In this document: piece by piece, positions 9,901 to 19,718 of the stretch | How positions within the stretch are numbered: position 1 is the first letter of the stretch | Layout: each line of letters starts with the position of its first letter | Assembly (NCBI RefSeq): GCF_001816125.1 | Contig: NZ_MDZA01000166.1 | Coordinates: forward strand, 1 to 47,371 | Source: Hymenobacter coccineus | GTDB taxonomy: Bacteria; Bacteroidota; Bacteroidia; Cytophagales; Hymenobacteraceae | Reading direction: 5' to 3' | Length of the DNA stretch: 47,371 nucleotides | The notes under the pieces: model-generated | Databases searched by the model: none | What the model saw: the letters and a program-made list of their open reading frames with translations, nothing else | What the model was told of the DNA's origin: nothing | Program-made: the position numbers and the translations under genes

Positions 9901-11478
9901 GAACTGCTTAAAGTAGCTGCTCAGGTGCTGGGGCTGGTCGGAGAGCACGGCCAGGGGCACGTCCACGCCCATCGAGCCAATGGCCTCCTTACCCTCCAGG
10001 GCCATGGGGAGGATGACGGTTTCGATGTCCTCGCGGGTGTAGCCGAAGGCCTGGTGGTACTTGAGCACGGCCGCCGCGCCGAGGTCCGAAAACACCTGGC
10101 GGGGGTCCTCCAGCTCGTCGAGCCGGATCTGGTAGTTGCGCAGCCAGTCGCCGTAGGGCTGGCGGCTGGCGGCCTGGTGCTTGATTTCGGCGTCGGTGAT
10201 GATTTCGCCGGCCACGGTGTCCACCACGAACATCTTGCCCGGCTGCAAGCGCCCTTTCTCCAGGATGATGTCCTCCGGGATGGGCAGCACGCCCGCCTCG
10301 GAAGCCACCAGCACCCGCCCGTCGTTGGTGACGACGTAGCGCAGCGGGCGCAGGCCGTTGCGGTCGAGCATGGCCCCCACGAGGCGGCCGTCGGTGAAGT
10401 TGAGGGCCGCCGGGCCGTCCCAGGGGGCCATGAAGGTGGCGTGGAACTCGTAGAACGCCTTTTTCAGCGGGTCCATCTGTTCGTTGCCGTCCCAGGCCTC
10501 GGGCACCAGCATCATCATCACGTGGGGCAGGGCGCGGCCGCAGTGCAGCAGCAGCTCCACAATGTTGTCGAGGCAAGCCGAGTCCGACTGCCCGGCGTCA
10601 ATCACGGGCAGCAGCATCTCCATTTCCTCGGCCGTGAAGTAGGGCGAGGCGTAGGTTTGCAGGCCGGCGTAGAACCAGTTCAGGTTGCCGCGCAGGGTAT
10701 TAATCTCGCCGTTGTGGGCCAGGTAGCGGAAGGGCTGCGCCAGCCGCCAGCTTGGGAACGTGTTGGTCGAGAAGCGCGAGTGAATCAGGCCGAAGGCCGT
10801 CGTCACCCGCTCGTCGGTGAGGTCGGGGTAGTAGCCGCGCACCTGGTAGGTGGTAAGCTGGCCTTTATATACGATGGTCTGGCACGAGAACGAGGCGAAG
10901 TACAGGTCGTCGAGGCCCCCGGGCAGCACCTCCTTCACCTTGTGCACAATGAGGCGGCGCAACACGTAGAGCTTGCGCTCGAAGTCTGCGGTGGTGGCCA
11001 CGTCCACGGGCCGGGCCACGAACACCTGCTCCATCACCGGCTCGCCGCTGAGGGCCGTGACGCCGATGCCGGCCGGGTTCACGGGCACCGGGCGGTAGCC
11101 CAGGATGCGCAGGCCCAGTTGCTGCGCGGCCGCGTCGATGAGGCCCCGGGCGGTGGCGCGGGCGGCGGCGTCCTTGGGCAAGTAGGCCTGGCCCACGGCG
11201 TAGGCCCCGGGCTCGGGCAGCTGAATGTCGAGGGCCAGGCACTCCTCTAATAGGAACCAGTGCGGGATTTGCAGCAGCAGGCCCGCGCCGTCGCCCGAGT
11301 CGTGGTCGCAGCCGCAGGCGCCGCGGTGTTCCATGTTTTCCAACATGGTCAGCGCGTCCACCACCATCTGGTGCGACTTGCGCCCGGTGATGGACGTGAT
11401 GAAGCCCGTGCCGCAGGCGTCGTGCTCAAACTCCGGGCGGTACAGGCCCGCCGAAGCAGCGTTGTGGTCAACCGTCAT
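6949..11478 (-). CDS. gltB: Glutamate synthase, large (alpha) subunit
   Basis: A 1509-residue GOGAT large subunit of full family length. The class II glutamine amidotransferase domain opens with the catalytic Cys22 in EHDACGTGFI; the preceding 21 residues are probably removed. The central domain and the FMN-binding synthase domain follow, with GAMSFGSISHEAH and GEGGEDPMRF. The 3Fe-4S cluster cysteines are in CHLNTCPVGVA near residue 1145, and the C-terminal GXGXG beta-helix contains the repeated Gly pattern (NIIIGNVALYGATSG). It hydrolyses glutamine and transfers the ammonia to 2-oxoglutarate, central to nitrogen assimilation. The ATG at 11478 matches the family; the longer upstream frame adds a Pro/Arg-rich tail. 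It heads the operon with gltD. Confidence 0.97.
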   Translation of the reverse strand: MTVDHNAASAGLYRPEFEHDACGTGFITSITGRKSHQMVVDALTMLENMEHRGACGCDHDSGDGAGLLLQIPHWFLLEECLALDIQLPEPGAYAVGQAYLPKDAAARATARGLIDAAAQQLGLRILGYRPVPVNPAGIGVTALSGEPVMEQVFVARPVDVATTADFERKLYVLRRLIVHKVKEVLPGGLDDLYFASFSCQTIVYKGQLTTYQVRGYYPDLTDERVTTAFGLIHSRFSTNTFPSWRLAQPFRYLAHNGEINTLRGNLNWFYAGLQTYASPYFTAEEMEMLLPVIDAGQSDSACLDNIVELLLHCGRALPHVMMMLVPEAWDGNEQMDPLKKAFYEFHATFMAPWDGPAALNFTDGRLVGAMLDRNGLRPLRYVVTNDGRVLVASEAGVLPIPEDIILEKGRLQPGKMFVVDTVAGEIITDAEIKHQAASRQPYGDWLRNYQIRLDELEDPRQVFSDLGAAAVLKYHQAFGYTREDIETVILPMALEGKEAIGSMGVDVPLAVLSDQPQHLSSYFKQFFAQVTNPPIDPIRERLVMSLATFIGNNGNILDEDKMHGHCVALRHPILVNHQLEKLRSIDTGLFHAKTLQTYFKADGKPGSLEAGLARLCRYAEDAVNDGFEVLILSDRALDSEHAPIPSLLAVSAVHHHLIRLSRRSAVGLVVEAGDVWEVHHFACLLAFGATAINPYLALATIQTTHLDGRLETRLEGPQLIKNYVKAVNDGLLKIFSKMGISTLLSYHGAQVFEILGINQEVVDRYFTGAVTRIGGLGLDEIARETLYKHFQGFRSNTPPEAEVLGDGGFYQWRRRGEAHMFNPETVHLLQLATRTNNYATYQRYAKLLNDHPSQAFSIRGLLDFAQHREAIALEEVEPAEVIMKRFATGAMSFGSISHEAHSTLAIAMNRIGGKSNTGEGGEDPMRFEVMENGDSMRSAIKQIASARFGVTAHYLTNADELQIKMAQGAKPGEGGQLPGHKVDEWIAKVRHATPGVGLISPPPHHDIYSIEDLAQLIFDLKNANRAARINVKLVSKAGVGTIAAGVAKAHADVILISGYDGGTGASPLSSIRHAGLPWELGLAEAHQTLVRNQLRSRVVLQADGQLKTGRDLAVAALLGAEEWGVATAALIAGGCVMMRKCHLNTCPVGVATQDPELRKLFTGQPEHIVNLFRFLAEELREIMASLGFRTVNEMVGRSQFLKRKAGIGHWKAKQVDLSGVLYPAPNPTGATLYKSEDQDHGIADVLDWELLARAQPALDYQRLVFGSFDVRNTDRTLGTLLSNEITKRYHAAGLPEGTIHFRFKGSAGQSFGAFAVKGLSFSLAGEANDYVGKGLSGAQLAIFPAPESKLVPENNIIIGNVALYGATSGALFARGQAGERFAVRNSGATAVVEGVGDHGCEYMTGGRALILGKTGRNFAAGMSGGIAWIYDPDGVFPENCNLEMVELEGLTADDEDQIQALLRRHHELTGSDKAAFLLANWPEETGRFVKVFPSEYKKVLQRAQLQAAG

Positions 11479-11491
11479 GCTATTGTTAGTT

Positions 11492-11506
11492 ATTTGATTG
11501 TCAAAT
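11492..11506. promoter_or_regulatory. Short palindrome in the gltB leader
   Basis: ATTTGATTGTCAAAT is a perfect 6+3+6 inverted repeat 13 nt upstream of the gltB ATG. It could be an operator or an mRNA stem near the ribosome site. The only support is symmetry and position. Confidence 0.3.
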
Positions 11507-11747
11507 AGATGCCGCCCTGCTTTTCGTTGGCCCGGGGCCCCTGGGGGCCCCGGCCGGTGTGCCCGGGTTGCCCCAACGGATGGGGTGGCCAAAGCACTGC
11601 GCGTTAAAGTATTACAAAGCGCGGTTTTCGCCTAATCAATTTTTTACTAGTTTACTATTTCTAAAGTACCGTATCGAGCCCCAAATGCCCCGGGCGGCGT
11701 ACCCTGGGCCCCAAATCCGTAAGCTGGTCCGTGCTGTTATTTCCCCG

Positions 11748-13412
11748 ATGACCCCTTCCCTTACCCCCGCTCCGCCCGCCCGGGCCACCATGTGGAGCCC
11801 CCTGGCCTACCACGTGTTCCGGGCCGTGTGGATTGCATCGCTCGCCTCCAACGTGGGCACCTGGATGCAAAACGTGGCCGGCGTGTGGCTCGTGACCACC
11901 CTCACCACCTCGGCCCTGCTCGTGGCCCTGATGCAAACCGCCACCAGCCTGCCCGCCTTTCTGCTGAGCCTGCCCGGCGGGGCCCTGGCCGACCTGGCCG
12001 ACCGCCGCAAGCTGCTACTGGGCACGCAGGGCTTCATGGCCGTGGTGGCCACCCTGCTGGGGGCCCTCACGCTGGGCGGGCAGGTGTCGGCCTTCGGGGT
12101 GCTGGGCTTCACCTTTTTACTAGGCATGGGCTCGGCGCTGAACGGCCCAGTGTGGCAAACCGTAACCACCGAGCTGGTGCCGCGCCCGGTGCTGCCCTTC
12201 GCCATCACGCTGAACGGCGTGAGCAACAACATTGCCCGGGCCATTGGGCCGGCGCTGGGCGGCGTGGTCATCGCCTACTACTCGCCGGGCTGGGTGTTCA
12301 TGCTCAACGGCGTGTCATTCCTGGGCACATTCGCGGTCATCTACTTCTGGAAGCGCGACGCTGAGGAAAGCCAGGGCCCCGCCGAGCACTTCCTGGGGGC
12401 CCTGCGGGCGGGCATGCGCTATGTGCACTACGCACCGCCCATTCACGCGGTGCTGGTGCGGGTATTTGCGTTCGGGTTCGGGGCCAGCGCCATGTGGGCG
12501 CTGCTCTCGGTCGTCATCGCCCGCAAGCTGCACCTGAGCGCGGGCCACTACGGCAGCATGCTCTCGTGGCTGGGCGCCGGGGCCGTGGCGGGCGCCTTTC
12601 TGATGGGCCGGGCGGGGGAGCGCATCAGCCTCAACCAGCGGGTGCTGCTGGGCGGGCTCACCTTCGTGGGCACCAACCTGAGCCTGGCCTTCATCGAAAA
12701 TACCGCCGTGCTGGGGCCCATTATGTTCGTGTCGGGCACGGCCTGGCTCATGGCCATGACCAGCTTCAGCACCACCGTGCAGCTGAACGTGCCCAAGTGG
12801 GTGCAGGCCCGGGTGGTGAGCATCTATATGCTGCTGTTTCAGGCGGGCATGAGCCTCGGCAGCCTGGCCTGGGGCGAGCTGGCCGACTACTTCAGCCCGC
12901 AGGTGGCCCTGTGCGCGGCCGCTGGCTGGATGGCCGCCAGCGCCCTGCTGGCCTTCCCCTACCCCCTTAAAGCGGCCGACAATCTCGACCTCGACCCCGC
13001 CGAGCCTTGGCTCGACCCACCCGTGGCAGACGGCCCCGCCGACCCCGACGACGGCCCGGTGGTGGTAATGATTACCTACCGCATTGACCCCGCCGACTGG
13101 GCCGCCTTCCAGCCGGTGGCCAACCGCCTCTCGCGCCTGCGCCTGCGCGACGGAGCCCTGCGCGCCGGCGTGTTTGCCGACCTGGCCGACCCCGCGCGCA
13201 TCACCGAGTTTTTCACCGTGGCCACCTGGGGCGAGCACCTGCGCCAGCACCACCGCTTCACCCGCGACGACCAGGCGGTGGAGGAGCAGGTGCGCCAGTA
13301 CCACCGGGACCCCGAGCCGCCCCGCGTGGCGCACTTCCTGGCCTTCCCCACGGCCATCAACGTGCCCGTGGAAGTGGCCGCCCCTTACCCCAACGTAGAA
13401 CTAACTCACTAA
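11748..13412 (+). CDS. MFS transporter, EntS/MFS_3 family
   Basis: A 554-residue major facilitator protein of the enterobactin-exporter-like (MFS_3) type. The N-terminal helix reads YHVFRAVWIASLASNVGTWM, and the ALADLADRRKLLL loop is the family A-motif. About 12 membrane segments end near residue 410. A soluble C-terminal part of about 130 residues follows (VVVMITYRIDPADWAAF, then FTVATWGEHLRQHHRFT), resembling an antibiotic-biosynthesis-monooxygenase-like ferredoxin fold. This two-part length is usual for the family. It likely exports a small molecule, but the substrate is unknown. The ATG at 11748 is chosen because the 63 preceding in-frame residues are AT-rich leader DNA without protein character. 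Divergent from gltB. Confidence 0.85.
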   Translation: MTPSLTPAPPARATMWSPLAYHVFRAVWIASLASNVGTWMQNVAGVWLVTTLTTSALLVALMQTATSLPAFLLSLPGGALADLADRRKLLLGTQGFMAVVATLLGALTLGGQVSAFGVLGFTFLLGMGSALNGPVWQTVTTELVPRPVLPFAITLNGVSNNIARAIGPALGGVVIAYYSPGWVFMLNGVSFLGTFAVIYFWKRDAEESQGPAEHFLGALRAGMRYVHYAPPIHAVLVRVFAFGFGASAMWALLSVVIARKLHLSAGHYGSMLSWLGAGAVAGAFLMGRAGERISLNQRVLLGGLTFVGTNLSLAFIENTAVLGPIMFVSGTAWLMAMTSFSTTVQLNVPKWVQARVVSIYMLLFQAGMSLGSLAWGELADYFSPQVALCAAAGWMAASALLAFPYPLKAADNLDLDPAEPWLDPPVADGPADPDDGPVVVMITYRIDPADWAAFQPVANRLSRLRLRDGALRAGVFADLADPARITEFFTVATWGEHLRQHHRFTRDDQAVEEQVRQYHRDPEPPRVAHFLAFPTAINVPVEVAAPYPNVELTH

Positions 13413-13777
13413 TTTTTGGCACATGCTTTGAGAACACCCACCTTAAGTGCAGGTAAAAGTTTAATAATAACAATTTCTTGCATTAATATCTACTTACACA
13501 TATATTTGTTCTTAATTAGTTAAAAATATGCACTGAAACGCTGGGAATAGGTATAATACATTTTCACCTCAGGATAAATCCTGTTTTTTAAATATTATTA
13601 TTCCAATTAAAATTCCTACGCAACGGGTTGCTTTTATGAAATTTACAATTAGATATACATTAAGTCATAATTGGTGAAGCTAATCGGGCTTCCACTCCGT
13701 ATGTGCCCCCGAGAACCGCATAATAAATTGATACCGGGCACGAACACCCCGCTATACCGCTACTTATCCCTGTTAAT
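13413..13777. other. AT-rich intergenic region before the EPS locus
   Basis: No gene seen in these 365 bp. A small hairpin CAGGATAAATCCTG followed by TTTTTT at about 13571-13590 could end the MFS transcript. A perfect -7 type box, TATATTTG, is at 13501-13508 but lacks a clear -33 TTTG and would leave a 260-nt leader. The sharp drop in GC marks the boundary of the polysaccharide cluster. Confidence 0.5.
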
Positions 13778-15173
13778 ATGATCCTCTACGAACGCCGCAC
13801 GCAAGTCAATCAGATGATTCTGTTGGCCGCCGATGTCCTACTTATTTTTGGAGCTTTCCGCTTCGTTGAATTCCACCACCGTGGCGACTGGCAGTTCGGC
13901 GGCGACTACCCGTTGTTCTTCGCCGTTTTCGCCTTGCTGTGGTGGATTGTGGCGGGCCAGGTCACTAACCCCACCTCACTGGACCGTCTCACGACGTACT
14001 CGGAGAAATTCTGGGCCCTGGTGCTGGCCTTGCTGATTCACGCGGTGGTGCTCACGGCAGGTATTTTGCTGCTGCAAGTGCGGCTGTTGCCCATTCGCTA
14101 CATCGTGCTGCTGTACGCCGTAGCTGGTACGGCCGTGGTGAGCGGGCGCCTGCTGGTGGCATTCTTCTACCGCACCTACCGCTACCGGCTGGCCCGGCCC
14201 CACAGCCGCTTCGTGATTGTGGGCGCCAGCCGCAGCGGCCGCGAAATGCACCAGTTCCTGACGTTGCACGACCCGGTAGCCAACCAGTTCCTAGGCTTCT
14301 TTACCGACGAGCCCGTATCGGCCGACCTCCAGCCATTGGTGCGCGGCGGCTTGGCCGACCTCAAGAATTTTTGCGAGCAGGAGCAGGTCGATGAAATGTA
14401 CTTCGCCATGCCCCTCAACGAGTCCGATCTGATTTCGGACTTGTCCACTTTTGCTGACGACCACTTCATGGCCTTCCGCATTTTGCCCGACTTCGAAGGC
14501 ACCCTGCACAAGGGCGTGAACGTGCACTACCACGGCCGGGGCCCCATCCTCACGGTGCGCCGCCACCCGCTGGCGTTCCGCACCAACCAAATTGCCAAAC
14601 GCGGCTTCGACCTCGTGTTTTCGGGCCTGGTTATCGTGGGCGTGTTCCCGATTTTACTACCCATCCTGGCGCTGATCATCAAGCTGGATTCGCCGGGCCC
14701 CGTGTTCTTTAAACAGATGCGGCCGGGTAAGCGCAACAAGTTATTTCCTTGCTACAAGCTGCGTTCCATGAGCACGACTACGGGCGGTACCGAGCTGCAG
14801 GCCACCAAGGGCGATGCCCGGGTAACGCGCGTGGGCCGCTTCCTGCGCTCGTCGAGCCTCGACGAGATTCCGCAGTTCTTCAACGTGTGGCTCGGCCACA
14901 TGTCGGTGGTGGGCCCGACCCAACATGGTGTCGCAGTTGGAAGAATACTCCAAGCACATTCACACCTACGCCCAGCGCCACGCCGTGACGCCCGGCATCA
15001 CGGGCCACGCCCAGGTGAACGGCCACCGCGGCGAAACCCGCGCCGCCGGTGCCATGGAGAAGCGTGTGGAGTACGACCTGGAATACGTGGAGAACTGGTC
15101 GCTGCTGCTCGATATAAAAATCATCGGCAAGACGGTGTGGAACATGGTGGCCGGCGAGAAGAATGCGTACTAA
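13778..15173 (+). pseudogene. Undecaprenyl-phosphate sugar phosphotransferase (WbaP/WcaJ type), frameshifted
   Basis: Polyprenyl glycosylphosphotransferase that would start EPS repeat-unit assembly by moving a sugar-1-phosphate onto undecaprenyl phosphate in the inner membrane. About four N-terminal membrane segments (residues 15-130) are followed by a CoA-binding/Rossmann-like domain (FVIVGASRSGREMH). The catalytic domain has a hydrophobic hairpin and [30 protein letters not shown] and SVVGP. The frame then breaks: in 14911-14924 two bases are missing, since restoring CG gives VGPRPN joined to [11 protein letters not shown]. The rest ([13 protein letters not shown] to the end) continues in another frame from 14925 to a normal C-terminus. 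The truncated frame would lose the last essential part. This could be an error, a pseudogene or a switchable gene. Confidence 0.88.
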
Positions 15174-15293
15174 ATAGTCAGCCATAAGCAATCAACGGCA
15201 AGGCAACTGCTTGTTATTTGAAAGCATATAATCCTATTACTTAGTATTTTAATTCTAGCTATTTAATTACGCCTGCCCCTTATTTTAGCGCTC

Positions 15294-16040
15294 ATGTTAT
15301 CGACGCAAACTGTTATTGATTCCCCCATCACCACGGGGCCCTTTGAGGAATTTGTAGACCGCATCCTGCAACTGGGAGCGGCCCGCCAGTCAGCCTACGT
15401 GTGCTGCGCCAACGTGCACATGGTAGTAGAAGCCCACCGCGACCCCAGCTTCCGTAAGGTGCTGGCCGAGGCTGACCTCGTGACCCCCGACGGGGGACCC
15501 GTGGCCAGCGTGGCCGGCTGGCGCGGCGGCCACCCCCAGGAGCGCGTGGCCGGCATGGACCTGGTGCCCGCCCTGATGGAAGAAGCCGCCCGCCGCGGCC
15601 AGTCGGTGTACTTCTACGGCACTACCGACGACGTGCTCGCCGCCATTGTGAAGCGGGCCAAGCGCGAGCTGCCCACCCTGCGCCTGGTGGGCACCTGCGC
15701 CCCGCCCTTTCGCGCCCTTACCCCCGAGGAGGAAGCCGCCCACGTGGCCGCCATCAACGCCGCCGACCCGGACCTGCTATTTGTGGCCTTGGGTTGCCCC
15801 CGGCAGGAGCGCTGGATGGCCGCGCACCGCGGCCAGGTAAAGGCCTGCATGCTGGGCGTGGGCCAGGCATTTTTGGTGTACGCCGGCTTGGAGCAGCGCC
15901 TGCCCGTGTGGGCCCGCCGCCTGTGGATGGAGTGGGCCTACCGTCTCTGGCTGGAGCCCCGCCGGCTCTGGAAGCGCTACCTGGTCACTAACTCGCGCTT
16001 CCTTTTTATGCTAGCCCGCACGTCGCTAGCCAAGAAATAA
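15294..16040 (+). CDS. WecG/TagA/CpsF family glycosyltransferase (GT26)
   Basis: A 248-residue GT26 enzyme. Family signatures are CCANVHMVVEAHRDPSF near residue 38, the catalytic-region TPDGGPVASVAGWRGG near residue 63, YFYGTTDDV, LLFVALGCPRQERWM near residue 163, and the GVGQAFLVYAG segment. The C-terminal WMEWAYRLWLEPRRLWKRYL is the basic amphipathic appendage that docks these enzymes on the membrane. It would add the second sugar to the undecaprenyl-linked first sugar, consistent with its place 120 nt downstream of the initiating transferase. Donor sugar is not predictable. Ends in a strong shared terminator. Confidence 0.93.
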   Translation: MLSTQTVIDSPITTGPFEEFVDRILQLGAARQSAYVCCANVHMVVEAHRDPSFRKVLAEADLVTPDGGPVASVAGWRGGHPQERVAGMDLVPALMEEAARRGQSVYFYGTTDDVLAAIVKRAKRELPTLRLVGTCAPPFRALTPEEEAAHVAAINAADPDLLFVALGCPRQERWMAAHRGQVKACMLGVGQAFLVYAGLEQRLPVWARRLWMEWAYRLWLEPRRLWKRYLVTNSRFLFMLARTSLAKK

Positions 16041-16063
16041 CCAAGGCGTTAAGAAGACATAAT

Positions 16064-16121
16064 AAAAAGGGCGGGGAGGCCCGGAGCAGCAGTAGCTGCC
16101 CCGGGCCTCCCCGCCCTTTTC
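16064..16121. terminator. Bidirectional terminator between wecG-like and beta-helix genes
   Basis: Long hairpin with arms AAAAAGGGCGGGGAGGCCCGG and its near-perfect complement ending CCCGCCCTTTT, around an approximately 15-nt loop. A-run on the left and T-run on the right serve both converging genes. Confidence 0.85.
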
Positions 16122-16134
16122 ACGGGCCAGGGCC

Positions 16135-19100
16135 CTAGTGCTTCACTTCCAGGTGCTGCACCATCGTGGGCTGGCTGCTCTGAATTTGCAGGGCGTAGAT
16201 GCCGCTGGGCAAGTTGCTGGTATTGAGCGCGAATTGATTATCGCCAACCGTGGCTTGCTGCTGTGAGCGGACCATGGGGTTGCCCTGCATGTCCATTATC
16301 ACCAGCGTGACGGAGGTAGCCTGCGTGAAATTGACGGACACCGTTACCTGGCCATCGGCTGGGTTGGGGAAGAGTGTGGGGCCCCCGGCGAGTGCACTGG
16401 CGGCCATGCCCGCCGTTGCGCTCGTTGCCGAGGCACTGCTTTGCAGCACCAGCTCCACGTCGTCGAAGTAGACACTCTGGCCGCCTTTGGCTTTGGAATA
16501 AAAGCCAATTTCGCACTGGCCATTGCTCACCGCAATGTTTGGCACCGCGATTTGCACCCATTGCCCGTCGGGGGTAGCGGGGACCGCGGCGCTCACCACC
16601 GCGCCGCCGTAATTGCTGGCCCGCAGCTCGGCCCGCTCCTGGTCGCCGCTGCTCTTCACCCAGGCTCGCAGCACGTAAGCACCCGCTGGCAGATTCTTAA
16701 CTACTTGGTAGGTATATACTTCGTAGGCAAGCGGGCGGTAGTGCGTGCCATGAAACACCCCCGAGTGGGCCCCGGGGTAGGCCTCGGTGAAGCTGGCGTA
16801 GGGCGGTGTGAAGCCGAAGGTCTGGGTCGTCCACTGGCGGGGGGGCCACAGCCCAATCAGGTCGTCGTCGAAGCTGGGGTTCAGCACGGTGTTGGCCCCC
16901 ACCGCAGCGGGCTGGAGCACGAACTCCACGTCGTCGAAGTACAGCCATTGCCCGCCCTGGGCGTTGGAGTAGAAGCCAATTTCAGCCTGCCCGTTCGCTA
17001 CGTTGATGTTTGGAATTTGCACCAGCGTCCAGCCACTGGTGCCGGTGCTAAGGTTGGCGGTGCGCATGTTGCCGCCGTAGTTGCTGGCGCGCATTTCAGC
17101 CCGGGGCTGGCCACCGGCACTCTTCACCCAGGCCCGCAGCGTGTAAGTACCCGTTGGCAAGCCTTTGATTACCTGGTAGGTGTACACCTCGTAGGCTTCG
17201 GGGCGGTAGTGCGTGCGTGGTAGAGGCCAGCGTGGCCCCCGGGATACACCTCGGTATAGTCGGCGTTGCCGTTAGTGTTCGGGCCGGTGGCGGTTTGCCA
17301 GCCGGTGGGTCTTTCTGTGGGCAAGCCACCGGCTTCGAAGCCGGGGTTGGCCACCAGGTTGGTGCCGGGGCTTACTGGCGCCGCCGCCGATGCCGCCACC
17401 ACCACGGCCACGGCGGCTGAGGTGGTGCTGGCCCCGGCGTTGTCGGTGGCCACGGCGGTGAGGGTGTACGTGCCGGCGGCGGTGGGCGTCCAGCTCAGCT
17501 GGTAAGGGGCCCCGGCATCCTCACCCAGCTTGGTCGTGCCGTTGAAAAAATCTACCTTGGCCACCGTGCCGTCGGCGTCGGCGGCCGTGGCACTCAGGGC
17601 CAGGGACTGGCCCAGCGCAAGGCTAGTGGCGGCGCTCAGCGCCACGGTGGGCGCGGCGTTGCGGCCAGCGTTCTGCTGGGGGGCCAGGGTCACATCGTCA
17701 AAATAGATGGCCTGCCCGCCGTCAGCCTTCGAGTAAAAGCCGATTTCGCACTGGCCGTTGGTCACCGCAATGTTGGCCACGGTGAGCAGCACCCAGCCCG
17801 GGGCCGCCACGCCGCCGGGGGTAGCGGCCAGGTTGGCGGTCAGCACAGGGCCCCCGTAATTGCTGGCCCGCATTTGGGCGGCGGCCTGGCCCCCGCTGCT
17901 TTTCACCCAGGCGCTGAAGGCATACGTGCCGTTTGCCAGGCCACCGACCACCTGGTAGGTGTACACCTCGTAGGCTGAGGAGCGGTAGTGGGTGCCGTGG
18001 TAAGTACCCGTGTGGCCCCCAGCGTACGATTCGCTGTATTCGGCATCAACATCGGAGGTAGCCTGCCAGCCCGTGGGCGTGCGCGAGGCGGCCCCGTCGG
18101 CCTCAAAGCCAGGGTTAACCACCTGGCCGTTGGCTACCACAACTGGGGCCGTCGGGGCTGGCGCCGGGGCCGCAGCGGCCCCCAGGGGCCCCACCACCAC
18201 GCCGTTCTGCTGGAGCTTCTGGGCCCACAGGGTGGCTTCATTGTCCTCAGTGGCCAGCGTAATAGGGTTGGGCAGGTGCACCGTGCCAGCGCACGTGGCG
18301 CAGTTGCCCGGGCTCAGGTCCTGGCGGTCGGGAAAAGGGTTGTTGGCCCCCCACCGCACGAAGCCGATGACGTTGTTTTCAATTCGGTTGTTGAAGAACA
18401 GTGTTGCCAGCTGCTGGTAGTAGTTGAACACGGCCGTGGCGGCGTAGGTGGCCTTTAGGCGCGAGCCATCCGGCAACAATGCACTGGTTACCAGACGGTT
18501 GTCATGATAATACACGTCGTGGCCGGCGGCAATGTTCATCGCCGCGTTGCAGGTGCTTACAAACTGGTTATGGTCGGCTTCAATGTAAGCCGCGGCCCCT
18601 TCCAGGGCCCCGGCGTCGCCGTCGGTGGTCAGGCCCGTGCCGGTAAACTGGCCGTCGGTGGCTGGAAACGGGTACGCCCCACGCACAAAGTTGTCGTGCA
18701 CGTGCACCGGGCTGCCGGCTGCGCCCGACGTGTTGTAGAGGTTGATGTTGTCCTCCACCAAGCTCTGGTTGGGGGCGTTGATGACCTCGTTGTAGGCCAC
18801 ATCGACGCCGGCCAGGTGCTGCACCGTGTTCAGAATCAGAAAGCTGCTGCGGGTACTGCCACCGTTGCGCCAGCGCCCGTCAATGTTGCGGGCCCGGTTG
18901 TAGCGCACCGTCAGGGTTTGGCCGGGGGCCCCGGTACCGCTCCAGCGGTTCACCACAATGCCGCTGGTTTGCACAAAGGCGTTGTGTTCCACCACCAGGC
19001 GCTGGGCCCGGTACGAATCGAGGAAACGGCCGGGGGCCTGGTTGTCTACGCTGGGCGTCAGGCCCTGGCCGCGGCAGTTACGCACCGTCAGGTTGGCCCC

Positions 19101-19388
19101 TTCACCGGCCTGGATCAGGTTGCCCGCCCCGGCTATGTTGCACCCGTCGAGCACCACGGGCTCGTTGGTGTTCACCAGCACGGCCGGCTTCCCCGAATCG
19201 TTGCTCCGGTAGTTGCCGGTGTAGGTGCCGCCTTTGGTTATTACAATTGGATCAGCGTAAGTTACCGTTTGGGCTTGCGCCGAAACCAGCGGCAGGCCGG
19301 CTGCCGCCAGCATCAAAAAGGCCCGTACGCTAGCTGCGGGCGCATGTTTGCGAGTAGCGAAAGCAGTGATTTTATCGGTTTTTAACAT
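16135..19388 (-). pseudogene. Secreted beta-helix protein with three CBM-like repeats and T9SS tail, frameshifted
   Basis: About 1084 residues once one base is restored. Order: signal peptide ending near SAQAQ; a right-handed beta-helix of about 350 residues closely similar to the lipoprotein at 22983-24179; a carbohydrate-binding-like jelly-roll repeat (about 18135-17685); an Ig-like domain (17670-17385); two more copies of the jelly-roll (17370-16915 and 16895-16444); and a type IX sorting domain (LFPNPADGQVTVSVNF). Each jelly-roll carries EVYTYQV, AWVKS, RASNYGG, EIGFYS and a YFDDV ending. In the second copy the frame breaks at about 17215: TACCACGCACGCAC lacks one G compared with the GTHYR spelling of the other copies. 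Predicted location is the cell surface. An EPS-lyase, epimerase or scaffold role is inference only. Confidence 0.85.
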
Positions 19389-19718
19389 AAGCCGCCAGGA
19401 GTATGATTTCCTGAATTAATTAAAAATGTTATAAAACGTAAAAAAGCCGTAGGCAAAGATATGAAATTCTATTGTTCATAAACACCTGAGCCAAAATTAT
19501 ATAAGTTGCCCTTTAATACACAAGATTGCATTTTCACATGCAATTGAATAGTGGTAAAAGTCAATATTAGCAGACTAATATTCCGGCCTATCCAGTGTTA
19601 ACCGATGCTACCAACCCGGGCTGACCGGCGGCCATAACGCCCGTTGCCATTATTTCGTATCCCGCTTATTATTAAGGCGTAAAGACGTGCATCTGCTCTC
19701 TACCGCTCCCAATAACCT
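19389..19718. other. AT-rich intergenic region
   Basis: Apart from the -7 box described separately I see no gene or strong repeat here. The left part is AT-rich promoter DNA for the beta-helix gene. The right part rises in GC toward the deacetylase remnant. Confidence 0.5.
19454..19461 (-). promoter_or_regulatory. Probable -7 box of the large beta-helix gene
   Basis: Minus-strand TATCTTTG is a perfect TAnnTTTG, 66 nt upstream of the ATG at 19388. No exact TTTG stands at -33; a TTTA lies about 18 nt upstream. Confidence 0.4.

Noticed and set aside
7978..11250. Long plus-strand frames of 519 and 564 codons opposite gltB
   Set aside because: Antisense shadows of gltB, with the same low-complexity look.
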